DNA from: Oscillospiraceae bacterium
GTDB taxonomy: Bacteria; Bacillota; Clostridia; Oscillospirales; Oscillospiraceae
DNA length: 5,990 nt
Assembly (NCBI GenBank): GCA_020025395.1
Contig: JAHHSE010000093.1
Span: 1 to 5,990, forward strand
Direction: 5' to 3'
The stretch's first letter is position 1. Each line of letters begins with the position of its first letter. The translations under genes and the position numbers were made by a program. Shown one piece after another: positions 1 to 5,903 of this stretch. The notes under the pieces were generated by a model. That model saw nothing but the letters and a program-made list of their open reading frames with translations, was not told the DNA's origin and ran no database searches.

Positions 1-27
1 GTCAGAAGACAGGGCGTATCGGAAGGC

Positions 28-438
28 TCAAAAATATTTACGGAGGTCCTCCCCGGCCAGGGAGACATCGGCGCTGATGGTGACGGTGAACTTGATATCG
101 TTCTTCTCACCAAAGGAGTCCAGCCAGGCAAGGAAGGTCTCGGTCTCTGTGTCCACATCCTTGCCGACGATTTTGGTCAGGCTGTCGATAAAGACATGGG
201 TTGTGTCGAAGTTGCCGGCGTAGAGGCCGGAGATAAACCCCTTCATCATATCATAATTGACCAGATCATAAGGGGTGGAGTCCACAAGACGAATCTTGGA
301 ATTAATATCGTAAGTAAGCTTACTGCCCTTTTCAATACAAACAACATGGCCGTTCTCGGTGGTGACCGCCGAATTGATGAGGTCGATCATCTGCTTGGTT
401 TTGCCGGTCCCTTTTACACCCATGATGACTCTAACCAT
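28..438 (-). CDS. Small P-loop NTP-binding protein of unknown function
   Basis: A 136-residue protein that is almost only a nucleotide-binding core. A Walker A loop, GVKGTGKT, lies at residues 7-14 straight after the first beta strand (VRVIM). HVFID at residues 81-85 looks like a Walker B strand ending in an acidic residue. No membrane segment, signal peptide or second domain is visible. From family memory, short proteins of this kind occur widely in Clostridia and are often labelled ATP-binding or, doubtfully, twitching-motility PilT-like. It lacks the length and the Asp/His boxes of a PilT ATPase, so I do not assign that role. An in-frame GTG at 447 would add three residues, but it lies inside the Shine-Dalgarno sequence, so the ATG at 438 is preferred. 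The gene lies 130 bp downstream of pgi on the same strand and is visibly AT-richer than it. The stop codon is 27 bp from the window edge, and no terminator is seen there. Confidence 0.85.
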   Translation of the reverse strand: MVRVIMGVKGTGKTKQMIDLINSAVTTENGHVVCIEKGSKLTYDINSKIRLVDSTPYDLVNYDMMKGFISGLYAGNFDTTHVFIDSLTKIVGKDVDTETETFLAWLDSFGEKNDIKFTVTISADVSLAGEDLRKYF

Positions 439-446
439 AATAATCA

Positions 447-452
447 CTCCTT
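447..452 (-). promoter_or_regulatory. Ribosome binding site deciding the start of the P-loop gene
   Basis: AAGGAG on the minus strand, 8 nt before the ATG at 438. It overlaps the alternative GTG codon at 445-447, which rules that codon out as a practical start. Confidence 0.8.
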
Positions 453-461
453 ATCTTACAC

Positions 462-480
462 GCTGGGGGCTGCCCCCGGC
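462..480 (-). other. GC-rich hairpin in the leader of the P-loop gene
   Basis: Five G and five C residues (465-469 and 473-477) surround a 3-nt loop, with two more GC pairs (462-463 with 479-480) outside one imperfect pair. On the minus strand it lies just upstream of the ribosome binding site and downstream of the candidate promoter, so it would sit in the 5' untranslated region. It has no T-run after it and is therefore not a standard terminator. It might affect mRNA stability or translation; this is inference. Confidence 0.45.
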
Positions 481-490
481 TTATGGTTAT

Positions 491-519
491 ATGGTACCAT
501 TGATTGAAGCAAATATCAA
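491..519 (-). promoter_or_regulatory. Candidate sigma-A promoter for the P-loop gene
   Basis: On the minus strand, TTGATA (519-514) is followed after 17 nt by TACCAT (496-491). An overlapping TATAAC (491-486) is an alternative -10. The -10 sits in a perfect 10-bp palindrome, ATGGTACCAT (491-500), which could be an operator or chance. The match is moderate; the surrounding AT-rich stretch of about 90 bp supports a promoter here. Confidence 0.4.
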
Positions 520-568
520 GAATTTTGTGTAACATCATAAAAATTCATAAAAAATGGGGAGAAAAGAG

Positions 569-1882
569 TCAGCGGAGCCGCGCCTCCAGCTCGGCCTTCC
601 GGTCCTCATAGCCCGGCTTTCCCAGAAGGGCGAACATATTTTTCTTATAGGCCTCCACACCGGGCTGATCAAAGGGATTGACCCCCAAAAGGTACCCGGA
701 CAGGCCGCAGCTGTACTCGAAGAAGTAGATGAGCTGGCCCACGGAGGTCTCCTCCCGGCGCCGGGCGTAGAGGAGGAGATTGGGAACCCCGCCGTCCACA
801 TGGGCCAGAAGGGTACCCCGAAGGGCCTGCTCTGCCACAAAGGAGAGGTCCTGACCGGAGAGGAAGTTGAGACCGTCCACATTGTCCGGGTCGTGGGGGA
901 TGGAGAGGCTGCCCAGAGGGGAGCGGAAATGGAGGACGGTCTCAAACATCAGCCGTTCTCCCTGCTGAATAAACTGCCCCATAGAGTGGAGGTCAGCGGT
1001 AAACTCCACACTGGCGGGGAAGAGGCCCTTGCCATCCTTTCCCTCGCTCTCCCCATAGAGCTGTTTCCACCACTCGGAGAAGAACCGGGAGGAGGGCTCA
1101 TAGGAGGCCAGAATCTCCACCCTTTTCCCGGCGGTATACAGGGCGTGGCGGGCGGCGGCATAGCACCAGGCGGGATTGTCCGGCCCCGGCTTCTGAAGCT
1201 CCGCCATGGCCTCAGCGGCCCCTTGCATCAGAGCGTCAATGTCCAGTCCGGCCACGGCGATGGGGAGAAGGCCCACAGCGGTGAGGACGGAATACCGGCC
1301 TCCCACATTGTCCGGGACCACAAAGGTCTCATAGCCCTCGGAATCTGCCAGCCCCTTCAGGGCGCCCTTTTGGCTGTCGGTGGTGGCGTAGATCCGGGTT
1401 CTGGCCTCCTCTTTGCCGTACCGCTGTTCCAAAAGGTTCTTGAACAGGCGGAAGGCCACGGCAGGCTCGGTGGTGGTCCCCGACTTGGAGATCACATTGA
1501 CGGAAAAATCCACTCCCTCCAGCTTGGAGATCAGCTCCAGGGTGGCGTCCGTGGAGAGGGTGTTGCCCGCAAAGTAGATGGCGGGGGCCTCCGGATGGCG
1601 GCCCAGAAGCTCAATCACCGCACGGGCGCCCAGATAGGAGCCGCCGATCCCCACCACCACAAGGGCCTTGGACTGGGAGCGGATGGTCTGGGCGGCCCGC
1701 TTGATGCGGTCAAATTCCACCCGGTCATAGCTGCGGGGCAGATGGACCCAGCCGGTGAATTCTCCGCCGGCCCCATCCCCCCGGTCCAGAAGACCGGCGG
1801 CGTGGCGCAAAAAATCCAGTCGGCTGGTCAGCCAGTTTTCAGGGAGAAAGCTTTGTAGATTGGAAGTATCCAAAGAGATCAT
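569..1882 (-). CDS. pgi: Glucose-6-phosphate isomerase
   Basis: Cytosolic enzyme that interconverts glucose 6-phosphate and fructose 6-phosphate in glycolysis and gluconeogenesis. The 437-residue product has the length of the short Firmicutes form (about 450) and is complete. Two SIS-type sugar-phosphate folds are recognisable: GIGGS at residues 78-82 and the phosphate-binding SKSGTTTE at 132-139. DNVGGRYS lies at 191-198. The family signature with the catalytic Glu is YGESEGK (E278), followed by ADLHSMGQ with H299. The C-terminal NPFDQPGVEAYK carries the conserved Lys (K413). All expected active-site residues are present. An in-frame ATG at 1912 would add ten residues, but AAAGGAGGG lies between it and the ATG at 1882, so the latter is chosen. 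It lies 145 bp downstream of the PFL gene and probably has its own promoter. A T-run lies just after the stop (minus strand, about 549-554), with no clear stem before it. Confidence 0.98.
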   Translation of the reverse strand: MISLDTSNLQSFLPENWLTSRLDFLRHAAGLLDRGDGAGGEFTGWVHLPRSYDRVEFDRIKRAAQTIRSQSKALVVVGIGGSYLGARAVIELLGRHPEAPAIYFAGNTLSTDATLELISKLEGVDFSVNVISKSGTTTEPAVAFRLFKNLLEQRYGKEEARTRIYATTDSQKGALKGLADSEGYETFVVPDNVGGRYSVLTAVGLLPIAVAGLDIDALMQGAAEAMAELQKPGPDNPAWCYAAARHALYTAGKRVEILASYEPSSRFFSEWWKQLYGESEGKDGKGLFPASVEFTADLHSMGQFIQQGERLMFETVLHFRSPLGSLSIPHDPDNVDGLNFLSGQDLSFVAEQALRGTLLAHVDGGVPNLLLYARRREETSVGQLIYFFEYSCGLSGYLLGVNPFDQPGVEAYKKNMFALLGKPGYEDRKAELEARLR

Positions 1883-1888
1883 GGGAAA

Positions 1889-1897
1889 CCCTCCTTT
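1889..1897 (-). promoter_or_regulatory. Ribosome binding site deciding the pgi start
   Basis: AAAGGAGGG on the minus strand, 6 nt before the ATG at 1882. It is a near-perfect Shine-Dalgarno match and lies inside the longer reading frame from 1912, which argues against that longer frame. Confidence 0.85.
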
Positions 1898-1910
1898 GTT
1901 TATATGCCTC

Positions 1911-1916
1911 ATTGTA
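1911..1916 (-). promoter_or_regulatory. Possible -10 element for pgi
   Basis: TACAAT on the minus strand matches five of six -10 consensus positions and would place transcription start about 15 nt before the ribosome binding site. No good -35 is found at 16-18 nt upstream, so the call is weak. Confidence 0.25.
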
Positions 1917-1920
1917 TCCT

Positions 1921-1946
1921 CTTTCCCAGTCGTTTTTCCGGGAAAG
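1921..1946 (-). other. Stem-loop in the pgi leader
   Basis: Perfect 7-bp arms, CTTTCCC (1921-1927) and GGGAAAG (1940-1946), around a 12-nt loop. It lies 24 nt upstream of the pgi ribosome binding site. No T-run follows it on either strand in a terminator arrangement. Confidence 0.35.
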
Positions 1947-1964
1947 CCGGGGGTCTTTAAGAAT

Positions 1965-1989
1965 TCTCCTGCTCTGGGGAGCAGGGAGA
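1965..1989 (-). other. Stem-loop between the PFL gene and pgi
   Basis: CCTGCTC (1968-1974) pairs with GAGCAGG (1979-1985) across a 4-nt loop, and three more pairs follow after a single-base bulge. It lies about 40 nt after the PFL stop. Without a T-run it is not a convincing rho-independent terminator; it may be an mRNA 3'-end or processing structure. Confidence 0.4.
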
Positions 1990-2027
1990 GAGCCGGCGCA
2001 AATCCCGTCCGATGCTTTAAGACCTTC

Positions 2028-3389
2028 TTAATTTTTCAGACTCTGCATGGGGGCGGGGATTCGCCCCCCTCTGTCCACAAAGAGCTGGGCGCTTTCCGGA
2101 TGGATGGGCATGACGGGGGCGGAGCCAAGAAGACCGCCGAACTCCACCGTATCCCCCACCTGGGTGCCGGGGGCGGGGATGAGACGGACCGCGGTGGTCT
2201 TGGAGTTCACCATGCCGATGGCGGCCTCATCCGCAATGATGGCGGAGAGGGTGGCGGCGGAGGTGTCCCCGGGGACGGCGATCATGTCAAGCCCCACGGA
2301 GCAGACACAGGTCATAGCCTCCAGCTTGTCCAGGGTGAGGACACCGGAGGAGGCGGCGGCAATCATCCCCTCATCCTCGCTGACGGGGATAAAGGCGCCC
2401 GAGAGGCCTCCCACATGGTTGGAGGCCATGACACCGCCCTTTTTCACCGCGTCGTTGAGGAGGGCCAGAGCGGCTGTGGTGCCGTGGGTGCCGCAGACCT
2501 CCAGCCCCATCTCCTCCAGAATCCGGGCCACGGAATCCCCGATGGCGGGGGTGGGGGCCAGGGAGAGGTCCACAATGCCAAAGGGCACCTTCAGCCGGGC
2601 GGAGGCCTCCCGCGCCACCAGCTGGCCCATGCGGGTGATACGGAAGGCGGTTTTCTTCACCGTCTCCGCCACCACATCAAAGGGCTGCCCCTTCACATCC
2701 TGAAGGGCGTGATGGACCACGCCGGGGCCGGAGACCCCCACATTGATGACGCACTCGGCCTCACCCACCCCATGGAAGGCCCCGGCCATAAAGGGGTTGT
2801 CCTCCACGGCGTTGCAGAAGACCACCAGCTTGGCGCAGCCAAAGCCGTTTCGGTCCCGGGTGCGCTGGGCGGTGGCTTTGATGATCTCCCCCATCCGCTT
2901 GACGGCGTTCATGTTGATGCCGGCCCTGGTGGAGCCGACATTCACAGAGGAGCAGACGAAGTCGGTCACCGCCAGAGCCTCCGGGATGGAGGCGATGAGC
3001 CGCTCATCCCCCGGGGTGAAGCCCTTCTGGACCAGTGCGGAGAAGCCGCCGATGAAGTCCACCCCGCAGGTCTTGGCGGCCTTGTCCATGGCCTCGGCAA
3101 AGGGGACATAGTCCTCGGTTTCGCTGGCTCCGGCCACCAGGGCCATGGGGGTGACGGAGATCCGCTTGTTGACAATGGGGATTCCAAATTCATGCTCAAT
3201 GTCCTGACCGGCGGAAACCAGATTCTGGGCCTTGCGGCAGATTTTGTCATAAATTTTCTCACAGGCCCGCCTGGGGTCAGAATCGCAGCAGTCCAGCAGA
3301 GAGATGCCCATGGTGATGGTGCGGATGTCCAGATGCTGTTCATCGATCATCTCAATGGTCTGCAGGATTTCATTCTGGTTAATCATCAT
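2028..3389 (-). CDS. PFL-family protein, UPF0210 (DUF711)
   Basis: A 453-residue cytosolic protein, full length for UPF0210 (about 445-455). Conserved stretches run the whole length: GSTRAGINMNAV at 152-163, NAVEDNPFMAGAFHGVGE at 193-210, GTHGTTAALALLNDAVKKGG at 300-319, SSGVLTLDKLEAMT at 347-360 and DTSAATLSAIIADEAAIGMV at 375-394. The family is structurally related to pyruvate formate-lyase folds (hence the name), but its reaction is not established to my knowledge. I see no glycyl-radical motif, so it should not be called a formate-lyase. AAAGGAG (3395-3401) serves two adjacent ATG codons, at 3389 (spacing 5) and 3386 (spacing 8); either may be used. The ACT-domain gene is 37 bp upstream, the usual arrangement for this family, which suggests that ACT protein senses a small ligand for, or acts with, the PFL protein. 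Confidence 0.95.
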   Translation of the reverse strand: MMINQNEILQTIEMIDEQHLDIRTITMGISLLDCCDSDPRRACEKIYDKICRKAQNLVSAGQDIEHEFGIPIVNKRISVTPMALVAGASETEDYVPFAEAMDKAAKTCGVDFIGGFSALVQKGFTPGDERLIASIPEALAVTDFVCSSVNVGSTRAGINMNAVKRMGEIIKATAQRTRDRNGFGCAKLVVFCNAVEDNPFMAGAFHGVGEAECVINVGVSGPGVVHHALQDVKGQPFDVVAETVKKTAFRITRMGQLVAREASARLKVPFGIVDLSLAPTPAIGDSVARILEEMGLEVCGTHGTTAALALLNDAVKKGGVMASNHVGGLSGAFIPVSEDEGMIAAASSGVLTLDKLEAMTCVCSVGLDMIAVPGDTSAATLSAIIADEAAIGMVNSKTTAVRLIPAPGTQVGDTVEFGGLLGSAPVMPIHPESAQLFVDRGGRIPAPMQSLKN

Positions 3390-3402
3390 TTAAACTCCTT
3401 TG

Positions 3403-3423
3403 TTTTCCACACCCTGTGGAAAA
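3403..3423 (-). repeat. Perfect inverted repeat between the ACT and PFL genes
   Basis: TTTTCCAC (3403-3410) and GTGGAAAA (3416-3423) form an 8-bp perfect stem with a 5-nt loop. It fills most of the 37-bp gap between the ACT stop and the PFL ribosome binding site. On the minus strand the transcript could fold here, possibly tuning the ratio of the two products. Each arm with its next base reads TTTTCCACA, which also fits the relaxed DnaA-box consensus TTWTNCACA, one copy per strand. Confidence 0.55.
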
Positions 3424-3426
3424 GTA

Positions 3427-3696
3427 TCAGATGCGGTGCATGGCATTGAAGAGATCTTCCCGCTGGGCACGGATCTCCACCCCGATGGAGGTCCCCTCCT
3501 CGGTGAGGAGCTGGGCCAGGTCGGCAAAGGGGAGGGTGGCCTGGGAGGCATCCACCAGCATGACCATGGTAAAGTATTCCTGAAGGATGGTCTGCCGGAT
3601 GTCCAAAACATTGACATTGTGCCTGCTCAGCACCTGACAGACGGAGGCGATGATGCCAACCTGATCTTTTCCGATTACTGTGACAATGGCTCTCAT
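3427..3696 (-). CDS. ACT-domain protein, UPF0237
   Basis: An 89-residue protein that is one ACT domain and nothing else, the normal length for UPF0237 (about 88-90). The first strand and turn, IVTVIGKDQVGIIASV (residues 4-19), contain the Gly-Lys-Asp-x-x-Gly-Ile turn typical of ACT ligand sites. They are followed by a helix, the strand NVNVLDIRQTIL (27-38), the strand FTMVMLVDA (42-50) and a second helix. ACT domains bind amino acids or similar small molecules and usually dimerise; the ligand here cannot be read from sequence. It is related in fold to GcvR-type regulators but has no DNA-binding part. The ATG at 3696 follows AAGGAAGG (3706-3713) by 9 nt. It lies 37 bp upstream of the UPF0210 gene, a recurrent Firmicutes pair, and is very likely co-transcribed with it. 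Confidence 0.94.
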   Translation of the reverse strand: MRAIVTVIGKDQVGIIASVCQVLSRHNVNVLDIRQTILQEYFTMVMLVDASQATLPFADLAQLLTEEGTSIGVEIRAQREDLFNAMHRI

Positions 3697-3724
3697 GGGA
3701 TTCTTCCTTCCTTTTCAGCTATCA

Positions 3725-3753
3725 TTTCTAAAAAATAAACGCAGTGTATTCAA
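3725..3753 (-). promoter_or_regulatory. Candidate sigma-A promoter for the ACT-PFL pair
   Basis: On the minus strand, TTGAAT (3753-3748), a 17-nt spacer and TAGAAA (3730-3725), each matching four of six consensus positions. It would give a short leader ending at the AAGGAAGG ribosome binding site. It lies in the AT-rich part of the 106-bp gap after the nucleotidase gene. Confidence 0.35.
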
Positions 3754-3772
3754 TCTGTGCCGAATCATACGC

Positions 3773-3795
3773 AAAAACGCCTGTGGGGGAAAGGC
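3773..3795 (-). terminator. Weak possible terminator after the nucleotidase gene
   Basis: On the minus strand, GCCT (3795-3792) pairs with AGGC (3782-3779) over a 9-nt loop, followed by G and then five T (3777-3773). The stem is only 4 bp, so any termination would be partial. It begins 8 nt after the nucleotidase stop codon. Confidence 0.2.
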
Positions 3796-3802
3796 ATCCT
3801 CC

Positions 3803-4384
3803 TCAGGACTGGACCTCATCCAGGGTCAGACCGAAGGCGGGGAGAAAATGCTCCATAAAGTAGCCTACCTCCGGGAGGGGGGTTTCCAGCAGGGCGGCGC
3901 GGATCTGACAGGCGGCCCGGGTGAATTCCCGGTTGCCCGCCTGAAGCTCCTCCTGGCACTTAATAAAGGCGGAGAGCTTGTCCGCGGCTTTTACCAGAGC
4001 GTGGGTGAGAAGGTCGGCCTCCTCCCGAAGGAGGGGTGCGTAGATCCCTTGGAATTCAGGGGGGAGCAAGGCGAGAAGCTTGTCAGCGGCTACCGCCTCT
4101 ACCGATTGATAGGCGGTTTTGATTTCCGGATTGTGGTATTTGACCGGGGTGGGGAGATCCCCGGTGAGAATCTCCGGGGCGTCATGGTAGAGGGCGTAGA
4201 CAGCGCAGAGATTCGGGTCAGCGCCCCCGCCGAATTTCTCATTGTGAATCACCGCCAGAGCGTGGGCCAGGACGGCCACCATGTGGCTGTGCTCCTGGAT
4301 GTTTTCGGGGACTGTGCTTCGCATCAGACCCCAGCGGCGGATATAGCGCATTCGGGAGATGAGGGCAAAAAAACTGTCATTCAT
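3803..4384 (-). CDS. yfbR: YfbR-like HD-domain 5'-deoxynucleotidase
   Basis: Predicted cytosolic, metal-dependent phosphatase that removes the 5' phosphate from deoxyribonucleoside monophosphates, as established for E. coli YfbR. The product has 193 residues against about 199 in E. coli and aligns end to end from memory. Metal ligands of the HD fold are all present: H32 (in ENIQEHS), H67-D68 (in YHDAPE) and D135 (in KAADKL). E71 and the substrate-side R17-W18 are also kept. Family stretches include TGDLPTPVKY (74-83), IKCQEELQAGNREF (141-154) and the C-terminal YFMEHFLPAF. The start ATG at 4384 has AAAAGGAGT 6 nt upstream. It is the first gene of the leftward cluster and diverges from mtaB. 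Its 106-bp gap to the ACT gene, with a candidate promoter there, makes co-transcription uncertain. A broader HD-hydrolase specificity is possible, but the conservation makes YfbR the best call. Confidence 0.93.
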   Translation of the reverse strand: MNDSFFALISRMRYIRRWGLMRSTVPENIQEHSHMVAVLAHALAVIHNEKFGGGADPNLCAVYALYHDAPEILTGDLPTPVKYHNPEIKTAYQSVEAVAADKLLALLPPEFQGIYAPLLREEADLLTHALVKAADKLSAFIKCQEELQAGNREFTRAACQIRAALLETPLPEVGYFMEHFLPAFGLTLDEVQS

Positions 4385-4468
4385 GAAAAGACTCCTTTTG
4401 ATTTGCGGGCAGAAAGCCCTGTCAGGGGGAAAAGGCGGAGTTCCAAAGAGGATCCCTGAAAAATCCGC

Positions 4469-4497
4469 TATACAAAGGGAGGGATTTGTGTTAAATT
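4469..4497 (+). promoter_or_regulatory. Candidate promoter for mtaB
   Basis: On the plus strand, TATACA (4469-4474), a 17-nt spacer and TAAATT (4492-4497), with TGT just before the -10 giving an extended TGn element. TATATA at 4497-4502 is an alternative -10. Both hexamers are four-of-six matches. The leader would be about 35 nt, ending at AGAGGAG (4524-4530). Confidence 0.4.
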
Positions 4498-4524
4498 ATA
4501 TATCAAAACGAAGGGAAAAGACAA
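4495..4524 (-). promoter_or_regulatory. Candidate sigma-A promoter for the nucleotidase gene
   Basis: On the minus strand, TTGTCT (4524-4519), an 18-nt spacer and a perfect TATAAT (4500-4495). This is the best -10 in the window. It would give the nucleotidase mRNA a leader of about 100 nt. The -10 overlaps the candidate mtaB -10 on the other strand, and the -35 overlaps the mtaB ribosome binding site. Confidence 0.55.
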
Positions 4525-4536
4525 GAGGAGCGCACC

Positions 4537-5838
4537 ATGAAATTTGCCATTTACACCTTAGGATGCAAGGTTAATCAATATGAGACCCAGGCCATGGAAT
4601 CCGAGCTGAAGGCCCGGGGCCATACCCTGGTGGACTTCGATCAGGCCGCTCAGGTCTATCTCATCAATACCTGCACCGTGACTGCGGTGAGCGATAAGAA
4701 GAGCCGCTCTGTGATCCGTCAGGCCAGAAAGCGCAGCCCGGAAGGGGTGGTGGCGGTCTGCGGCTGCTATGCCCAGACCGATCCGGAGACAGTCCGGGCT
4801 TTGGGGGTAGACCTGCTCTCCGGCACGGGGGATCACCTGGCCTTTCTGGACAAGGCGGAGGAGCTGGCCAACCTGCGGGCGGCGGAGACCGCCGATCTGG
4901 TAGACGATGTGATGGGCCGCCGGACCTTTGAGTTTCTCCCCGCCGGAGGACTGTCCCAGCGCACCAGGGCCATGCTCAAGATAGAGGACGGTTGCGGGAA
5001 TTTCTGTACCTACTGCATCATCCCCTATGCCAGAGGCCCGGTGCGATCCATGCCTCTGGACCGGGTGCGGGAGGAGGCGGCCCGTCTGGCAAGGGAGGGC
5101 TATCGGGAGCTGGTCATCACCGGGATCGAGATCTCCTCCTGGGGGAGGGACCTGCCGGGGACGCCGGGACTGTCCCAGCTGATTCTGGCGGTCTCCCAGG
5201 CGGCGCCGGGGGTTCGAATCCGTCTGGGCAGTCTGGAGCCTCGGACCATCACCCGGGAATTCTGTGAGGAGATCGCGGGGGTTCGGAGCCTGTGTCCCCA
5301 CTTCCATCTCTCCATGCAGAGCGGCTGCGACGCCACATTGAAGCGGATGAATCGGAAGTATGACACCGCCCGGTACCAGGAGAGCGTCACCCTTCTGCGC
5401 CGTTTTTTTGACGATCCCGGGATCACCACCGATCTGATTGCGGGCTTTCCCCAGGAGAGTGAGGAGGAGAGCGCCCAGACCCTGGCCTTTGTGGAGGAGA
5501 TGGGCTTTTCCGCCATGCACGTCTTCCCCTATTCCCGTCGGAGCGGGACCCCGGCGGCCAGGCTGGAGGGGCAGATCCCAAACGAGGTGAAGGAGGAGCG
5601 GGCAAAAAAGGCGCGGGAGGCGGCAGAGCGCATGGGGCTGGCCTATCGAACCCGCCAGCTGGGCAAGCGGGTGGAGGTCCTTTTTGAGGAGAAACGGGAG
5701 GGCCTCTGGTGGGGCCACGCCCCCAACTATGTGGAAGTAGGGCTCTCCTCGGAGGAGGCGCTTCACAATCAGGTGAGGCTTGTGGAGCTTTCCTCCCTGC
5801 TGGAAAACGGTATGCTGGGGAGGGAGATTGAGGATTGA
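4537..5838 (+). CDS. mtaB: tRNA t6A37 C2-methylthiotransferase MtaB
   Basis: Radical-SAM enzyme that converts t6A at position 37 of tRNAs reading ANN codons to ms2t6A, aiding codon-anticodon stability. The 433-residue product has all three parts of the family. The N-terminal MTTase domain has cysteines C10 (TLGCKVNQYE), C46 (INTCTV) and C77 (CGCYAQ) for the auxiliary 4Fe-4S cluster. The radical-SAM domain has C153, C157 and C160 in DGCGNFCTYC, followed by IIPYARGPVRS. The C-terminal TRAM-like region begins near residue 372. TLGCKVNQYE and the family stretches HFHLSMQSGCD (255-265) and TTDLIAGFPQES (297-308) fit MtaB (B. subtilis YqeV) better than MiaB or RimO. AGAGGAG lies 6 nt before the ATG. 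It is transcribed divergently from the nucleotidase gene and appears to be alone; a strong hairpin lies 66 nt past its stop. Confidence 0.96.
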   Translation: MKFAIYTLGCKVNQYETQAMESELKARGHTLVDFDQAAQVYLINTCTVTAVSDKKSRSVIRQARKRSPEGVVAVCGCYAQTDPETVRALGVDLLSGTGDHLAFLDKAEELANLRAAETADLVDDVMGRRTFEFLPAGGLSQRTRAMLKIEDGCGNFCTYCIIPYARGPVRSMPLDRVREEAARLAREGYRELVITGIEISSWGRDLPGTPGLSQLILAVSQAAPGVRIRLGSLEPRTITREFCEEIAGVRSLCPHFHLSMQSGCDATLKRMNRKYDTARYQESVTLLRRFFDDPGITTDLIAGFPQESEEESAQTLAFVEEMGFSAMHVFPYSRRSGTPAARLEGQIPNEVKEERAKKAREAAERMGLAYRTRQLGKRVEVLFEEKREGLWWGHAPNYVEVGLSSEEALHNQVRLVELSSLLENGMLGREIED

Positions 5839-5903
5839 CAGAAGGAGCGGAAGAAAAGCCGGGAAGGGAATGCAAGAACAGGAAGAATCCCGCGGAATGG
5901 AAA

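Noticed and set aside
28..438. Calling the P-loop protein a PilT twitching-motility ATPase.
   Set aside because: It is far shorter than PilT, shows only Walker A and a likely Walker B, and no pilus gene is nearby.
554..1858. A 434-codon plus-strand open frame opposite pgi.
   Set aside because: The minus strand carries all Pgi motifs. The antisense product is Gly-rich with no recognisable domain and no ribosome binding site.
1883..1912. Upstream ATG that would lengthen Pgi by ten residues.
   Set aside because: The near-perfect ribosome binding site at 1889-1897 lies between it and the ATG at 1882, and the extra residues are not part of the family.
1755..3449. A 564-codon plus-strand open frame opposite the PFL gene, longer than the gene itself.
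   Set aside because: Its product is low-complexity, rich in Gly, His and Asp with no family match, while the minus strand encodes a clear UPF0210 protein. High third-position GC removes stops from the antisense frame.
3765..3800. A 10-codon minus-strand frame right after the nucleotidase stop, preceded by GGAGG.
   Set aside because: The GGAGG abuts the ATG without spacing, and ten codons with no similarity is well within chance.
5205..5226. GGTTCGAATCC inside mtaB, resembling a tRNA T-loop.
   Set aside because: It encodes the in-frame GVRIR part of MtaB. The flanking 5-bp T-stem does not pair properly and no acceptor, D or anticodon arm can be drawn around it.
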